A DNA stretch of 34,013 bases from an uncultured Clostridia bacterium (GCA_946540675.1 CAMNIW010000003.1:1-34013); one strand, 5' to 3'; shown: positions 8,301 through 17,055, counted from the stretch's first letter. A program made the numbers and translations. Notes: generated by a model from the letters alone, not told the origin.

Positions 8301-9104
8301 TTAAGCCGTTGCGATCGCGGTAATGCTAATTGCTCCGCTTACGTTCTCAACGGTAACTTTGCCCGTATCGCTATCGAAAGCGTTTGCGACAACTTCGCCG
8401 CCCATAAGAACGGTAACGCTTCCCATTGTGTAACCGCTGCCCGCTGCAAGTGTAACGACAAGGTCTTCGCCTGCTGCAATCTCACTTCCTGCAAAATCGC
8501 TTGTGACGTGTGAAAGGTTCTGCGTAACGGTGTAAGTTGTAACCGCTCCGACAACTTCTTCGACGTAGTCGATAAGTGTACCCTCTCCGTCCATAGGCAG
8601 CGCGTGAAACTCTGCGTCAACGACGGTTGCTTCGTCTTTCTTAAACGAAAGTGTAAAGCCTGCTTGGTTCTGTCCGACGATCATTAAGTAAATATCGCCG
8701 TCCACGGCGTCGATATGGTGGAAGCAAATAACATACTTCGCGCCTTTCTGATTGCCTGCGCCGCCGACCTTAACTTCGCGATATGTCTTGCCGTCCCTTA
8801 CGTTCTCCCTTGTGGTAACGCGGGCGGTGTCGCAAAGTTTATCAAGTGTGTTTCCGGTGAAAGTCATAATACCCGCTTTAAGGGTTGCTTCTTCCTCGGT
8901 CATAACTGATTTTGCAACTTTACCCATATCGTCTTTTGCTTCGTAAAACTCCGGCGAATACTCTAACTCTGCGCCGCCGGAAATGTACGCGTACTTGTTT
9001 TCTTCCGTACAAAAGTCTTCGGGATTGGGAATGATCGCGCCCTTTGAATAGGCTGCAACGTGCAAATATCCCGATCCTAAAATAATTCTTTCTGCTGCAC
9101 TCAT
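8301..9104 (-). CDS. Major tail (tube) protein with C-terminal Ig-like domain
   Basis: 267 aa from ATG 9104 (MSAAERIILGSGYLHVAAYS), preceded by AAAGGGG; the track's longer start lacks support. The first ~180 residues fit a siphovirus tail tube fold (SGGAELEYSPEFYEAKDDMGKVAKSV, then GDIYLMIVGQNQAGFTLSFKKDEATVVDAEFHA). The C-terminal ~80 residues (VTQNLSHVTSDFAGSEIAAGEDLVVTL...GSVTVLMGG...GKVTVENVSGAISITAIA) match the bacterial Ig-like/Big type decorations often fused to tube or capsid proteins. The add-on would project from the tail surface; binding to host or mucus glycans is a suggestion only. Confidence 0.85.
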   Translation of the reverse strand: MSAAERIILGSGYLHVAAYSKGAIIPNPEDFCTEENKYAYISGGAELEYSPEFYEAKDDMGKVAKSVMTEEEATLKAGIMTFTGNTLDKLCDTARVTTRENVRDGKTYREVKVGGAGNQKGAKYVICFHHIDAVDGDIYLMIVGQNQAGFTLSFKKDEATVVDAEFHALPMDGEGTLIDYVEEVVGAVTTYTVTQNLSHVTSDFAGSEIAAGEDLVVTLAAGSGYTMGSVTVLMGGEVVANAFDSDTGKVTVENVSGAISITAIATA

Positions 9105-9111
9105 TGTATTA

Positions 9112-9468
9112 TTACCCCTTTCGTAATTTTTCAACGATCGTAAATTCATACGCCGTTTGTGTCATGTTTTCGTCGCGAATAAAGTTTTGTGTTTTCACAA
9201 AGTCCACGTCCGGCAAGACCGCCGCTTCAAATTCTGCAATGCGTTCTTTGTCCTTTTTGCTTGGCTTTCTGTCTGTGTAAAACTCGAAAGCCGCTTCCGT
9301 GGTTTTGATCCTTACCGCTTGATCCGTTCCCGTAAACCGTTCTACGCGCTGATAGCATATAAACGGCAACGTCGGGGCGGGGTTCTGCTTCGTGATTGTA
9401 AATTCGTTTTCGGCGATTGGATAACCCAACGCCGACGCCCTCGCGACAATTTCGTCGAATGTTGGCAT
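9112..9468 (-). CDS. Tail terminator / tail completion-like protein
   Basis: 118 aa; ATG at 9468 after GAAAGGAGATC. The pattern (PFICYQRVERFTGTDQAVRIKTTEAAFEFYTDRK, then ENMTQTAYEFTIVEK) resembles the DUF3168-like minor capsid/tail terminator group in Gram-positive phages. It sits just upstream of the tail tube gene, where the tail terminator normally lies, with 7 nt between them. It would cap the tail tube and join it to the head. Assignment rests on gene order plus a weak family likeness. Confidence 0.7.
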   Translation of the reverse strand: MPTFDEIVARASALGYPIAENEFTITKQNPAPTLPFICYQRVERFTGTDQAVRIKTTEAAFEFYTDRKPSKKDKERIAEFEAAVLPDVDFVKTQNFIRDENMTQTAYEFTIVEKLRKG

Positions 9469-9483
9469 TGTTTAGATCTCCTT

Positions 9484-9888
9484 TCAACCGCCCGCATTTC
9501 TCACAACCTTTTCGATTTCTGCTTCAACCTTGCTTTCGATATTTTCAAGCGTTGGTTTCCAATGTTCAAACGCTGCCGTCCTGCGCCCGCTTCGGGTCAA
9601 ATGCCCGTGTTCAAGTAAATGTGTTATCTGATAGCGTTTTTTGTTATAGATTGTGTACGACTCCGCGCCCGTGACCGAAGAAGCGTTCTTGCGTTGTGTA
9701 ACGCCGAAATTCTTTGCATATTGCCCCGTTCGGTTGTGGTATGGTTTGCCCTGCGAAAGTTCTTTCGCGCCGGACTCTGCAAGATCCTTGTAAACCTCTT
9801 TTAAGCCCTTGTTTACTTCGGTCGAAAAGTTTTCTAATTGCTTTTGCAATTCTTCTGTTAATTGATCGTAACCAACGTTAATTACCAT
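9484..9888 (-). CDS. HK97 gp10-like head-tail joining protein
   Basis: 134 aa from ATG 9888 (MVINVGYDQLTEELQKQLENF), with GGAAAGGG 6 nt upstream; the track start at 9942 has no ribosome binding site. N-terminal helix, then TGQYAKNFGVTQ, and the motif HLLEHGHLTRSGRR followed by AAFEHWKPTLENIESKVEAEI, which is the hallmark of HK97-gp10-family morphogenesis proteins (the 'LLE.GH' motif). Overlaps the upstream head closure gene by 11 nt, as expected for coupled head-tail connector genes. Confidence 0.85.
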   Translation of the reverse strand: MVINVGYDQLTEELQKQLENFSTEVNKGLKEVYKDLAESGAKELSQGKPYHNRTGQYAKNFGVTQRKNASSVTGAESYTIYNKKRYQITHLLEHGHLTRSGRRTAAFEHWKPTLENIESKVEAEIEKVVRNAGG

Positions 9889-10165
9889 TGCCGACCCTTT
9901 CCGCCGTATAAAGTTCGGTCTTATCGTCGCGCCTTGCCCCATAAGTCCGGTAAATAGAAAGACGCTTGCCGTCGTACTCTAATTCTTCCTGCCCGTCATA
10001 TTCTGCCGCCCAAACTGTAAATTTGTATTCGGCTTTCATACCCATTTCGCCCGCTGCGTTAAATTCGTCGCGACCGACCGGATCAACGGTTGCAAAAATT
10101 GTTGTTCTGACGTCGTCGTCTTCTGTTTCCCCTACGCTTATAAGTGTGATTTCTGCTTCGTTCAT
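9878..10165 (-). CDS. Head closure protein (SPP1 gp16-like adaptor)
   Basis: 95 aa; ATG at 10165. Compact beta-barrel-like sequence (TTIFATVDPVGRDEFNAAGEMGMKAEYKFTVWAAEYDGQEELEYDGKRLSIYRTY) typical of phage head-closure or head-tail adaptor proteins that seal the portal-connector stack. It lies between a gp6-like connector and a gp10-like protein, the standard order. RBS is AGGGGGCGG. Confidence 0.82.
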   Translation of the reverse strand: MNEAEITLISVGETEDDDVRTTIFATVDPVGRDEFNAAGEMGMKAEYKFTVWAAEYDGQEELEYDGKRLSIYRTYGARRDDKTELYTAERVGNGN

Positions 10166-10181
10166 GCTTTCCGCCCCCTGC

Positions 10182-10493
10182 TTAATCGCCGCTTGCTTCC
10201 TGCATTTCCGAAAAATACTTTGACGCGCCCTTGATCTTCGTTAAAACCATGTTATAAACGCCGATAAGCGTTTCGTAATCGTCCGAAATGCTATAATTTG
10301 CTTTAACGTAAGACAAAACGGCTTCGATAATAAGCGGATCTTCGGGCGCGGAAAGCCACGAAGATTTTACGCCGATACGTTCAAGATCTGATAAAGCCGT
10401 GTCAACAAGGCGTTGAACGTCATTATCTAAACCGTCGCTTGCGCTCTTTCTTACTCTTAACTTTGCCGCGTCCAATAGTTCCGTTTTTGTCAT
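10182..10493 (-). CDS. Head-tail connector protein (gp6-like)
   Basis: 103 aa; ATG at 10493. All-helical small protein (TELLDAAKLRVRKSASDGLDNDVQRLVDTALSDLERIGV, then DPLIIEAVLSYVKANYSI) with the familiar shape of gp6-like/gp15-like connectors that dock under the portal. Located directly downstream of the capsid gene. Confidence 0.82.
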   Translation of the reverse strand: MTKTELLDAAKLRVRKSASDGLDNDVQRLVDTALSDLERIGVKSSWLSAPEDPLIIEAVLSYVKANYSISDDYETLIGVYNMVLTKIKGASKYFSEMQEASGD

Positions 10494-10517
10494 AAAGCCT
10501 TTAACCTTGCCTTTCTG

Positions 10518-11756
10518 TTATGCGTTTGCCGCTCTCTTTACGCGGATAAAGCCGTTACGCGCTGCAACCGCTCCGCCAACGAAAGCACTTGCGCGGTATG
10601 CGATCTGTCCGGTTGAAAACTTGAAGTCTTCGGACTTTCTCGCGTCAATGTCGGAGAAGATCGCCAACTCGAAGTTTTCAAGCGCACCGTAAGCCATGCA
10701 ATAAGGTGTTGCGGAAGTCTTTGTCGCACTTACCGCGTCACACGCTGAATTGATGATGAAAGGCACGCCGTCGATTGTGCCGGAATTGCCGTTGTTTACG
10801 ATAGTGTAAACCTTGCGTCCCTGCTGATCGCGAAGCATTGCGAACGCTTTAAGATCCTTTTTGTTAAGGATAAGTGTTGCGATTGCTTCCACGTCCTCGT
10901 CGCCGCCGTAAGAGTAAATGATCTCGTCAAGTGTCTTGTTGTCGATCGCTGACAATGTAATGTCGGTGTTGCGGTCGATAACGTCGTCGCTTGCGCTTGC
11001 CGGATTGAAGAAGATACCCTTAATGTTTCCGGTTGATCCGTCGCCGTTGATGATCTGACGTGTGATAATACGTCTAACGGCGCGTGTTACGCTGCCCTCG
11101 ACAACTCCGTCGTAGTCTGCGTTAGGCAACTTTGCCATTTCTTCGGGTTCTTCTGTGTATGCGGTTACTTTCTGCTTCTCGATAGTAACGTAACCGAAAA
11201 CGGGTTCGTTGTTGCTATATGTTCCGCCCTCTGCGGTTCCCATTGCTCCGCCGTTGCCGTAAGACTTAACGAAGCCGCGGTTATAAGTTTCGCCGCCGTG
11301 AAGTGGTACGGCTTTAACTCTGTCAATAAGACCGGAAACGTCGTTAAATGTTTCCTTAACGTCTGTTGCGGTATGAACAACGGGCGCGGTCTGTGATACG
11401 GAAAGACTATTCTTGATCTTGCGGGAAAGTGTCTTTGCGGAATACTTAACCGCCTTTCCTGCCTTTGCTGCTTCTCCACGCATTGCAAAAGCCTTTGTCT
11501 TTGCCTGCGCGTCGTTGTTGCTCTCGCCCTGCTTGCCCTCGTCGCCGTTCTCGTCGTCTTCGGGATCTGCTACGGCTGCCATTGCTGCGACCTTTGCGCG
11601 TGCCTTTGCGTCGGCGATAATCGCCTTTGCGTCTTCAACTTCTGCTACGATTGCGTTAAGGTCTTCGCCCTCTGCGGTCTTTGACTTCTCAACAAGTCCG
11701 GCAATGTGCTTTTCAAGATCCTTTACGCTCATTTTGATAAGATCTTCATGTTTCAT
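10518..11756 (-). CDS. HK97-type major capsid protein with N-terminal scaffolding domain
   Basis: 412 aa; ATG at 11756 after GAAAGGGG. Residues 1-~105 form an acidic/Ala-rich coiled coil (KDLEKHIAGLVEKSKTAEGEDLNAIVAEVEDAKAII), the delta domain of HK97-fold prohead proteins, likely removed near KAVKYSAKTLSRKIKN by the adjacent protease. The remainder shows HK97 fold markers: GSVTRAVRRIITRQIINGDGSTGNIKGIFF, ILNKKDLKAFAMLRDQQGR, and the C-terminal KSEDFKFSTGQIAYRASAFVGGAVAARNGFIRVK. Follows portal and protease as usual. Confidence 0.95.
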   Translation of the reverse strand: MKHEDLIKMSVKDLEKHIAGLVEKSKTAEGEDLNAIVAEVEDAKAIIADAKARAKVAAMAAVADPEDDENGDEGKQGESNNDAQAKTKAFAMRGEAAKAGKAVKYSAKTLSRKIKNSLSVSQTAPVVHTATDVKETFNDVSGLIDRVKAVPLHGGETYNRGFVKSYGNGGAMGTAEGGTYSNNEPVFGYVTIEKQKVTAYTEEPEEMAKLPNADYDGVVEGSVTRAVRRIITRQIINGDGSTGNIKGIFFNPASASDDVIDRNTDITLSAIDNKTLDEIIYSYGGDEDVEAIATLILNKKDLKAFAMLRDQQGRKVYTIVNNGNSGTIDGVPFIINSACDAVSATKTSATPYCMAYGALENFELAIFSDIDARKSEDFKFSTGQIAYRASAFVGGAVAARNGFIRVKRAANA

Positions 11757-11776
11757 TTTGGTTTTACCCCTTTCTT

Positions 11777-12535
11777 TTACTGTGAAATGATTTCCAAATA
11801 GTTGCGCATTATTGCGTTGCGGGCTTTGATTGTTTCCGCTTCGCGTCTTGCTTTTGCTTCGTCCGGTTGGCTTTCGCCTGCTCCGGTTTTTGGCAATAAC
11901 CCTTTCGGGATCTTGCCGCGGTCTGCGCGGTTCATATAATCGCCAACGGCTGCGGCATATTCTTTCGCGTCTGTAACTTCGACGTCAAAGTATTTTGCCG
12001 CTTCTTCTCCGTTTAACCACGTTTCGGCGTCCATAAGTTCTTTTATGTCGTCGATCGTAACGCCGTCTTTTATATGTTTCGCGTATATGTTAAGCATACC
12101 GACCGCGATTTCGTCCAAATCGTCCGCCATTTTGCGAAGTTCTGCGGCGTTTCCCTCGCCACAAGTCCACGGATTGTGGATCATTAAAAAGGCGTTTGAC
12201 GGTATTTTAGGCGGTTCGCTTCCTGCAAACGCTATTACCGACGCAATAGAACCCGCTAAACCGTCAACATAGATTTGTACTTTGTTTTTTGTCGCGTGTC
12301 TTTGGATCATGTTGTAAATTGCGATCCCCGCAAATACTGATCCGCCGCCCGAATTTATGTAAATATTAAGATCCTTTCCCGCCTGCGCGTTCAAGAAATC
12401 TTTTACCGCGTTCGGGTATTGGTCTTCGTCTTGCCACGCTCCCCACCAATCCGAAACTATATCGCCGTAAAAATACAAGTCGGCTTTTTGGTCGGTTTCG
12501 TTTTTTACTTCAAAGCAATTAAAAATCTTCGGCAC
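11777..12535 (-). CDS. Prohead protease, ClpP-type
   Basis: 252 aa, starting at GTG 12535 with GAAAGGGGG upstream. ClpP-fold serine protease: INSGGGSVFAGIAIYNMIQRH (oxyanion/handle region, ~60-80), DGLAGSIASVIAFAGS with nucleophile Ser about residue 96, and FLMIHNPW with catalytic His about 120; the Asp is probably in DAETWLNGEEAAKYF. The protein trims the capsid N-terminal scaffold. It sits between portal and capsid and ends 20 nt before the capsid start. The C-terminal ~60 residues are charged and may act as targeting or linker sequence. Confidence 0.93.
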   Translation of the reverse strand: MPKIFNCFEVKNETDQKADLYFYGDIVSDWWGAWQDEDQYPNAVKDFLNAQAGKDLNIYINSGGGSVFAGIAIYNMIQRHATKNKVQIYVDGLAGSIASVIAFAGSEPPKIPSNAFLMIHNPWTCGEGNAAELRKMADDLDEIAVGMLNIYAKHIKDGVTIDDIKELMDAETWLNGEEAAKYFDVEVTDAKEYAAAVGDYMNRADRGKIPKGLLPKTGAGESQPDEAKARREAETIKARNAIMRNYLEIISQ

Positions 12536-12538
12536 GTT

Positions 12539-13828
12539 TTACACCCCCTTTCTTTCGCTTTTCTGCGTCGGAATATATAACGCGATTGCTTGCAATTTGT
12601 TGTGTGCGCCTGCTGCCGGATCTGCTGCCGGATCTGCCGGATCTTCCCCGCTGCCTGCGTCTTCGCCGATCTGATAAATACTTTGTTCGTCCGCCTTGAC
12701 GTAATTAAGCGAAATCATACGGACGTCGCCGTCTTCGATCGGTTCGTAATACATAAGTTCGCGGTATTCGTTTATTGTGATGATCCCGCGATCGAATAAT
12801 TGCGACCCCAAATTTACGCGGGTTTGCAATGTCGCATATTGTAAGCGGTTAGCGGTAAAAATGATTTTGTTACCGAAACCGCGTTCACGCTCCGAAAGTA
12901 ACTTAAACGTAAATTCAAGCGAAAGTTGTAATGCTATCGGTTCGATCACGCTTTCATAAAACGCGTTCCATTCCGCTTCGTTGTAAGTCGAATTAAGGAT
13001 CTTTTCGTTTACGTTGTAATAGCGGTAAATGTTATCGCGTAAGAATTGCGATTGAGTAACCGGAATTTGCGTTGCGTGCTGCGTGATTTCGTGAAACTCC
13101 ATTGAATTATCAAGTCCGGCGATACCGCCGTCGTTTGAAGCGTTCATGTATGCTTCTTGGAAGTCGCGCACTTTCTGTTTAAGTTCGTCTTCGTCTGCAA
13201 AGTTGTTATATTTCAAGTAGCCTTTAAGGTTTGCCGAATTGTTTACGGTATTCCTTAACGACTCGCCCGTCGTGTCTAACAATTCAAGCGTTGTTTTTAA
13301 CTGTGTGTCCGGTGGCGTTCCTATAAATCGCTTTCGATCGTATCTTGCTTTTATGTGGATAACTGATTGATAAGGGATTGTGTATTCTTTCCCGTCGTAG
13401 TCCCACACAAAGCGGAAGAATATAACGCCGCTTTCGTCGTCTTCCCAAATTCTGAAAGACTTAACCGTTACCGGAACAATACTTTGCACGCGTGAAAAGT
13501 CCGGCGTGTAAAATATCACGGCAAACGCGTTTGATTTATACACAAGATCCGACGCCATTTTATAAAGCGCGTCGAACGGTGTTATTTCGGCAGCCCAACG
13601 AAGCGAAAGCAACTTTGCCAAATAATCGTCTTTGACGGTAAGCCCCTTTGCGTCGCGTCTAATTACTTGCGGGGTCAATTTTCCCAAATTCTGCCCGATT
13701 GCGTGGGCGATAGCCCCCACAACGTCGGACTCATAAAGATCGCTTGACCCTTGATATTCTCCACGAAAAGCGAAAATAGGCGCGTACTTATAGCGTCGTA
13801 GATTTAGCAAATCTCGAATAATACCCAA
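12539..13828 (-). CDS. Portal protein (HK97 family)
   Basis: 429 aa, start TTG at 13828 with AAAGGGGG 9 nt upstream. HK97-type portal features: N-terminal IRDLLNLRRYKYA, VVGAIAHAIGQNLGKLTP, PFDALYKMASDLVYKSNAFAVIFY, and the late motif NEKILNSTYNEAEWNAFYESVIEPIALQLSLEFTFKLL. Near the C-terminus is a low-complexity DPADPAADPAAG linker containing the genome's CCTGCTGC motif. The portal is the dodecameric DNA channel that docks the terminase. Ends 3 nt upstream of the protease start. Confidence 0.94.
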   Translation of the reverse strand: MGIIRDLLNLRRYKYAPIFAFRGEYQGSSDLYESDVVGAIAHAIGQNLGKLTPQVIRRDAKGLTVKDDYLAKLLSLRWAAEITPFDALYKMASDLVYKSNAFAVIFYTPDFSRVQSIVPVTVKSFRIWEDDESGVIFFRFVWDYDGKEYTIPYQSVIHIKARYDRKRFIGTPPDTQLKTTLELLDTTGESLRNTVNNSANLKGYLKYNNFADEDELKQKVRDFQEAYMNASNDGGIAGLDNSMEFHEITQHATQIPVTQSQFLRDNIYRYYNVNEKILNSTYNEAEWNAFYESVIEPIALQLSLEFTFKLLSERERGFGNKIIFTANRLQYATLQTRVNLGSQLFDRGIITINEYRELMYYEPIEDGDVRMISLNYVKADEQSIYQIGEDAGSGEDPADPAADPAAGAHNKLQAIALYIPTQKSERKGV

Positions 13829-13859
13829 ATTGTCGCGCCCCCTTTCTTTTCAATCTACC

Positions 13860-13895
13860 CACATATTACACAATAAAAACGCCCGTTTGTTATTA
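13860..13895. repeat. 36-bp dispersed repeat, copy A
   Basis: 35 of 36 bases match 31958-31993, at the 3' end of the RT gene (single difference at 13875). The unit starts with CACATATTACACAAT, a half-site of the palindrome family seen elsewhere, and runs into the AACGCCCG stem of the terminator here. Confidence 0.9.
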
Positions 13896-13912
13896 TCTTT
13901 CACGGGCGTTTT
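13876..13912 (-). terminator. Rho-independent terminator after terminase
   Basis: AAAACGCCCG pairs perfectly with CGGGCGTTTT (10 bp, 17-nt loop), and on the minus strand the stem is followed by a T-run. It lies 20 nt past the terminase stop and before the portal start, so the packaging and head modules may be separately transcribed. Confidence 0.75.
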
Positions 13913-13932
13913 ATCCTGCTGCAATCCGCTAT

Positions 13933-15678
13933 TTATGCGGTTTTGCGCTCATTCTTTAGTTGTCTTCCGATTTCGTCGTGATATTTCATTTTGACCGCCA
14001 AAGCGTCGAAGACGGCGACCGCTCCGTCGATATGGGCGCGCTTCTCAATCTTAACGGGTTTCATTCTGCTATCGTTGATGTTTATATCAACCGCAACGTT
14101 TAAGAAATGCGATTGTAACAAAGCGTTGTCGCCTATATCGTAGTTTCCGTCTTTTAAATCGCCCTCGAAAGCGTGTAAAACGGGCGTTAGGTTTGTGCCT
14201 TGGTAAACGTCGTCCATGTGGAAGCCGCTTTCCGCCATATCTTGAACCAAATATTGCGCGCTATAACGATCGTAGCCAACTTTTAACGGTCTAATCTTAT
14301 AAACTTTTACAAGATCGAAAAACCATTTGTAAACGTCGCGGTAATCGACGGCGTTTTCGCCGGAGATCTGCAAGAAGCCTTGTTCTTTGAAAATGTTATA
14401 CGGCGTGTTTTCTTCGTTGATTGCGACTTTGTAGCGTTCTTCCGGCATAAAGAATTTTGCCAAAATATAATTTTTGCCGCCGCGTTCGATCACGACGCAA
14501 GCCGCCGTAAGATCGGTCGTTCTTGAAAGATCAATCCCGCCGACGCAAAAGCAACCGCGGAAGTCTTCAAGCGATAATCTTTTCGGTATTCCGTCCGCGT
14601 CTTTGCCGACCGCTTTTTCAACGTCTGCGTATTCAAGCCACGCAACCGAAGAATTTTGTTTGATGTTGCAATACTTTGTAAGAAATTCGGCTTTTTTCGA
14701 TAACGACGATTTCGCAATCGCGATTTGTTCTTCGTAAAACTCCCACGAAACGGAAACGTCCAAATTCGGGTTTGACTTCTCCAATTCTTCGCGTGTAAAC
14801 CACATTTCGGGATCGTCGATAATATACAAAAGCGGCAACAAGCGTTTTTCGTCGGATCTGCCTTTCAAAAATGCGGTTGCCCTGCGCATTAACTCGTCGA
14901 ATATGCCGTCGTTGATATATCCGGCGGTTGATGTGGATAAAATAAGCGGTTGTTTACGCGCTCCTAACGCCGACGTCATAACTTCGTATTGCTTCAAGCC
15001 TTGATCGCCCGCCCACGCTTCCATTTCGTCGTTAAGTACAAAGTGCGGGTTGAAACCGTCGGACTTCTTGGAATTAAACGCGATCTTCTTGATTGTCGTA
15101 TTAAATTCTTTGATGTAAATATCTGCGCGGCGTTTCTTGGTAATGTCGTCAAGTTCTTTTTCTGCCTGCACAATCTGATAAAATGCGTCATAGCATAGAT
15201 CCGCTTGATCTAATTTCGGCGCAAGGCAATATAATTTCGCGCCGTATTCTCCGTCAACGTAAGCCATATAAGCCATGATCGCCGCGGCAAATAATGTTTT
15301 ACCGTTCTTGCGGGCGACAAGCAAAAAGACCTCGCGAAATTGCCTATAATGCGTCGCGGGGTCTAATATGCCAAACATTGCGGCAGCTGCCGCCTTTTGC
15401 CATAACTCCAACTTCAAAAGATCATTGCGTCCCTCGGAATGGTGGCAAAAGTTTTCGATAAACTTTATTGCTTTATTCGCTTTCTTTGCGTCGTATTCAT
15501 ACACGCCGTTTTTGATCCCGTCGGTTAGGATCTTGTAAATTGCGATCGTGTATTTTCCGGCGGCTCTTACGCCCTCGATCTTCTCCCCGTTCTTGATCCG
15601 GCAAATCTTGTCGTAATACTCGAATATGTAATTGCTATATGGGGCTTGTCCTGCTGCCCCTACTGCCTTTTTTGCCAT
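13933..15678 (-). CDS. Terminase large subunit
   Basis: 581 aa from ATG 15678 (MAKKAVGAAGQ), 1 nt after the small-subunit stop; the track's upstream start at 15708 lies inside that gene. ATPase domain: ARKNGKT Walker A at about 122-128, PHFVLNDEMEAW Walker B at about 211-222, and a coupling motif LILSTSTAG. C-terminal nuclease: GGIDLSRTTDLTAACVV with the first acidic residue, and later KVGYDRYSAQYLVQDM. It packages DNA into proheads. Overall arrangement resembles HK97/P27-associated terminases, often of cos phages. Confidence 0.95.
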   Translation of the reverse strand: MAKKAVGAAGQAPYSNYIFEYYDKICRIKNGEKIEGVRAAGKYTIAIYKILTDGIKNGVYEYDAKKANKAIKFIENFCHHSEGRNDLLKLELWQKAAAAAMFGILDPATHYRQFREVFLLVARKNGKTLFAAAIMAYMAYVDGEYGAKLYCLAPKLDQADLCYDAFYQIVQAEKELDDITKKRRADIYIKEFNTTIKKIAFNSKKSDGFNPHFVLNDEMEAWAGDQGLKQYEVMTSALGARKQPLILSTSTAGYINDGIFDELMRRATAFLKGRSDEKRLLPLLYIIDDPEMWFTREELEKSNPNLDVSVSWEFYEEQIAIAKSSLSKKAEFLTKYCNIKQNSSVAWLEYADVEKAVGKDADGIPKRLSLEDFRGCFCVGGIDLSRTTDLTAACVVIERGGKNYILAKFFMPEERYKVAINEENTPYNIFKEQGFLQISGENAVDYRDVYKWFFDLVKVYKIRPLKVGYDRYSAQYLVQDMAESGFHMDDVYQGTNLTPVLHAFEGDLKDGNYDIGDNALLQSHFLNVAVDININDSRMKPVKIEKRAHIDGAVAVFDALAVKMKYHDEIGRQLKNERKTA

Positions 15679-15679
15679 A

Positions 15680-16174
15680 TTAACTAAATTCGTCGCGCAA
15701 TGCTGCAAGCGCGGACTTTGCCTTTTCTTCTTTCGGTGGTAAGTATTCGATCAACTTGTCAATGTTGCTTTGGTATGCCCTGCAATTCTTGTCGTAGATA
15801 CCGACGGCGGGGTTTTCTTTCGGGTAATGCTGCGACCCGTTGACAACCTCTTTTTGCAAACCCTCGACAATCAAACTTTCTTTCGCCTGCCGGATCAATA
15901 CCGCTTGGAACGCGACTTCTTCGATCTTGCGGGCAATCAATTTCTTTTTTCGGTTGTCCTTGACTCCGGCGAAGAAGCGTTGAAGTGCTTTTCGCTCTTT
16001 CTCGATAGCGTCGTCGGTTAGGATCTCCCCCGCTGCTTCCCGTTTTGCGGTTTCTAAAATCTTCTTGCGGCGATCGGTCGGGATCTTTTCGTATATCTCC
16101 AAAAGTTCTTTTAACTCCTGCAAAGTCCCGTTATCTTTTTCTTTGTCGTTCTTTTTGGTGGTATCTTTCGCCAT
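15680..16174 (-). CDS. Terminase small subunit (P27-like)
   Basis: 164 aa; ATG at 16174 after AGGGGGG. N-terminal half is strongly charged helix (LQELKELLEIYEKIPTDRRKKILETAKRE), middle RKIEEVAFQAVLIRQAKESLIVEGL, then GSQHYPKENPAVGIYDKNCRAYQSNIDKLIEYLPP, the segment seen in P27-type small terminases. It recognises packaging sites. Start of the packaging operon after a 178-nt gap. Confidence 0.85.
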   Translation of the reverse strand: MAKDTTKKNDKEKDNGTLQELKELLEIYEKIPTDRRKKILETAKREAAGEILTDDAIEKERKALQRFFAGVKDNRKKKLIARKIEEVAFQAVLIRQAKESLIVEGLQKEVVNGSQHYPKENPAVGIYDKNCRAYQSNIDKLIEYLPPKEEKAKSALAALRDEFS

Positions 16175-16352
16175 TTTTGACCCCCCTATCGCGCACGCGC
16201 ACGCGTAGAGTTTTTTTTAAGGCACTCCCTCGGTTCTTTTGGTGGCTTGATTTTAACGACCCCCGGGGGGTGTATTCCCTACAAAATGCGCAATATGCTT
16301 TAATAATCTTTGTGTAATATGTTTTTTATAAAAATGTTTTCAAAATTATTTT
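16175..16352. other. Intergenic gap between HNH and terminase; candidate packaging (cos) region
   Basis: No gene seen. It holds an alternating tract GCGCACGCGCACGCG (16191-16205), an eight-T run, a GC dyad ACCCCCGGGGGGT (16259-16271), two half-sites of the palindrome family (16287-16300 and 16311-16324), and AT-rich sequence with a possible minus-strand promoter (TTGAAA, 18 nt, TATTAC near 16318-16347). Position upstream of the small terminase and downstream of an HNH nuclease is where cos sites often lie; cutting here is an inference. Confidence 0.35.
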
Positions 16353-16673
16353 TTATGCTTCGATAACGCGACCGTTCGCGTCGAAACTATATCGTTTTGT
16401 TTTGCTTTTGTGTTCTTTGTTGTGATGTTCTTCGCAAAGCAATTCGAGATTGTCGAACGATAAAGCGATCGACAAGTCGTTCAAGTTCTCCGGTGTAATA
16501 TATTCTTTGTGGTGGACTATTACCCCGACGTTTATATCTTCAAGCCTGCGTTTGCCTGCTGCAAACTCTTTCATGCAACGTTCACATTGCCCGCGCTTAT
16601 AAACGTAATATGCTTTGCGTGTCTTCTTCCATGCGGGCGAATTGTAAAAGCCTTTAGCATATTCTTTCGCCAT
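16353..16673 (-). CDS. HNH endonuclease
   Basis: 106 aa from ATG 16673 (MAKEYAKGFYNSPAWKKTRKAYY); the ATG overlaps the previous stop (TAATG) and follows GAAAGGCGG. HNH core: CERC zinc knuckle, VIVHHKEYITPENLND, then LSFDNLELLCEEHHNKEH. Phage HNH proteins next to terminase assist packaging-site cleavage in HK97-like and Gram-positive cos phages. The track's start at 16703 adds only residues from the upstream frame. Confidence 0.92.
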   Translation of the reverse strand: MAKEYAKGFYNSPAWKKTRKAYYVYKRGQCERCMKEFAAGKRRLEDINVGVIVHHKEYITPENLNDLSIALSFDNLELLCEEHHNKEHKSKTKRYSFDANGRVIEA

Positions 16674-17035
16674 TAGTCGCCGCCTTTCTTCTTCCTGCTG
16701 CAATCCTCGATCAATCCCATATATCGGGCGATCAAGTATTGATAACGGCGGGAATATCGGTAAAACGTATCACGTCCGCAATACGTTTCGCCGATACGCT
16801 CCCACGTTGTCCCGCTTATGATGTTAAGCCGGATCTTTGCCATTAACTCGTCGCGGGCTTCTCCGGTTGCTCCGCCTAAATCAATTTCACGTTCCGCCGC
16901 TTCAATCGCTGCCGCTGCCTTTTTGTCAAAGTTTGTTATGCGTCGCTTTAACTTTCCACGTCTGCGCTTATCGTCAAGGCGCACAATGGAACGTATTATT
17001 TTCTTTTCGTCGTCGTCCATATAGTAACGCCCCAA
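16673..17035 (-). CDS. Putative late-gene transcriptional activator (ArpU/sigma-like HTH)
   Basis: 120 aa, probable TTG start at 17035 with AAAGGGGGAG 8 nt upstream (ATG 17020 is the alternative). Basic N-terminus (RLDDKRRRGKLKRRI), then a helix-turn-helix-like C-terminal half (MAKIRLNIISGTTWERIGETYCGRDTFYRYSRRYQYLIARYMGL) reminiscent of small phage regulators that precede the terminase in Firmicutes phages. Its place just before the late module supports a role as late activator. The exact family is not certain. Confidence 0.55.
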   Translation of the reverse strand: MGRYYMDDDEKKIIRSIVRLDDKRRRGKLKRRITNFDKKAAAAIEAAEREIDLGGATGEARDELMAKIRLNIISGTTWERIGETYCGRDTFYRYSRRYQYLIARYMGLIEDCSRKKKGGD

Positions 17036-17055
17036 CGTAAACGCTCCCCCTTTGC

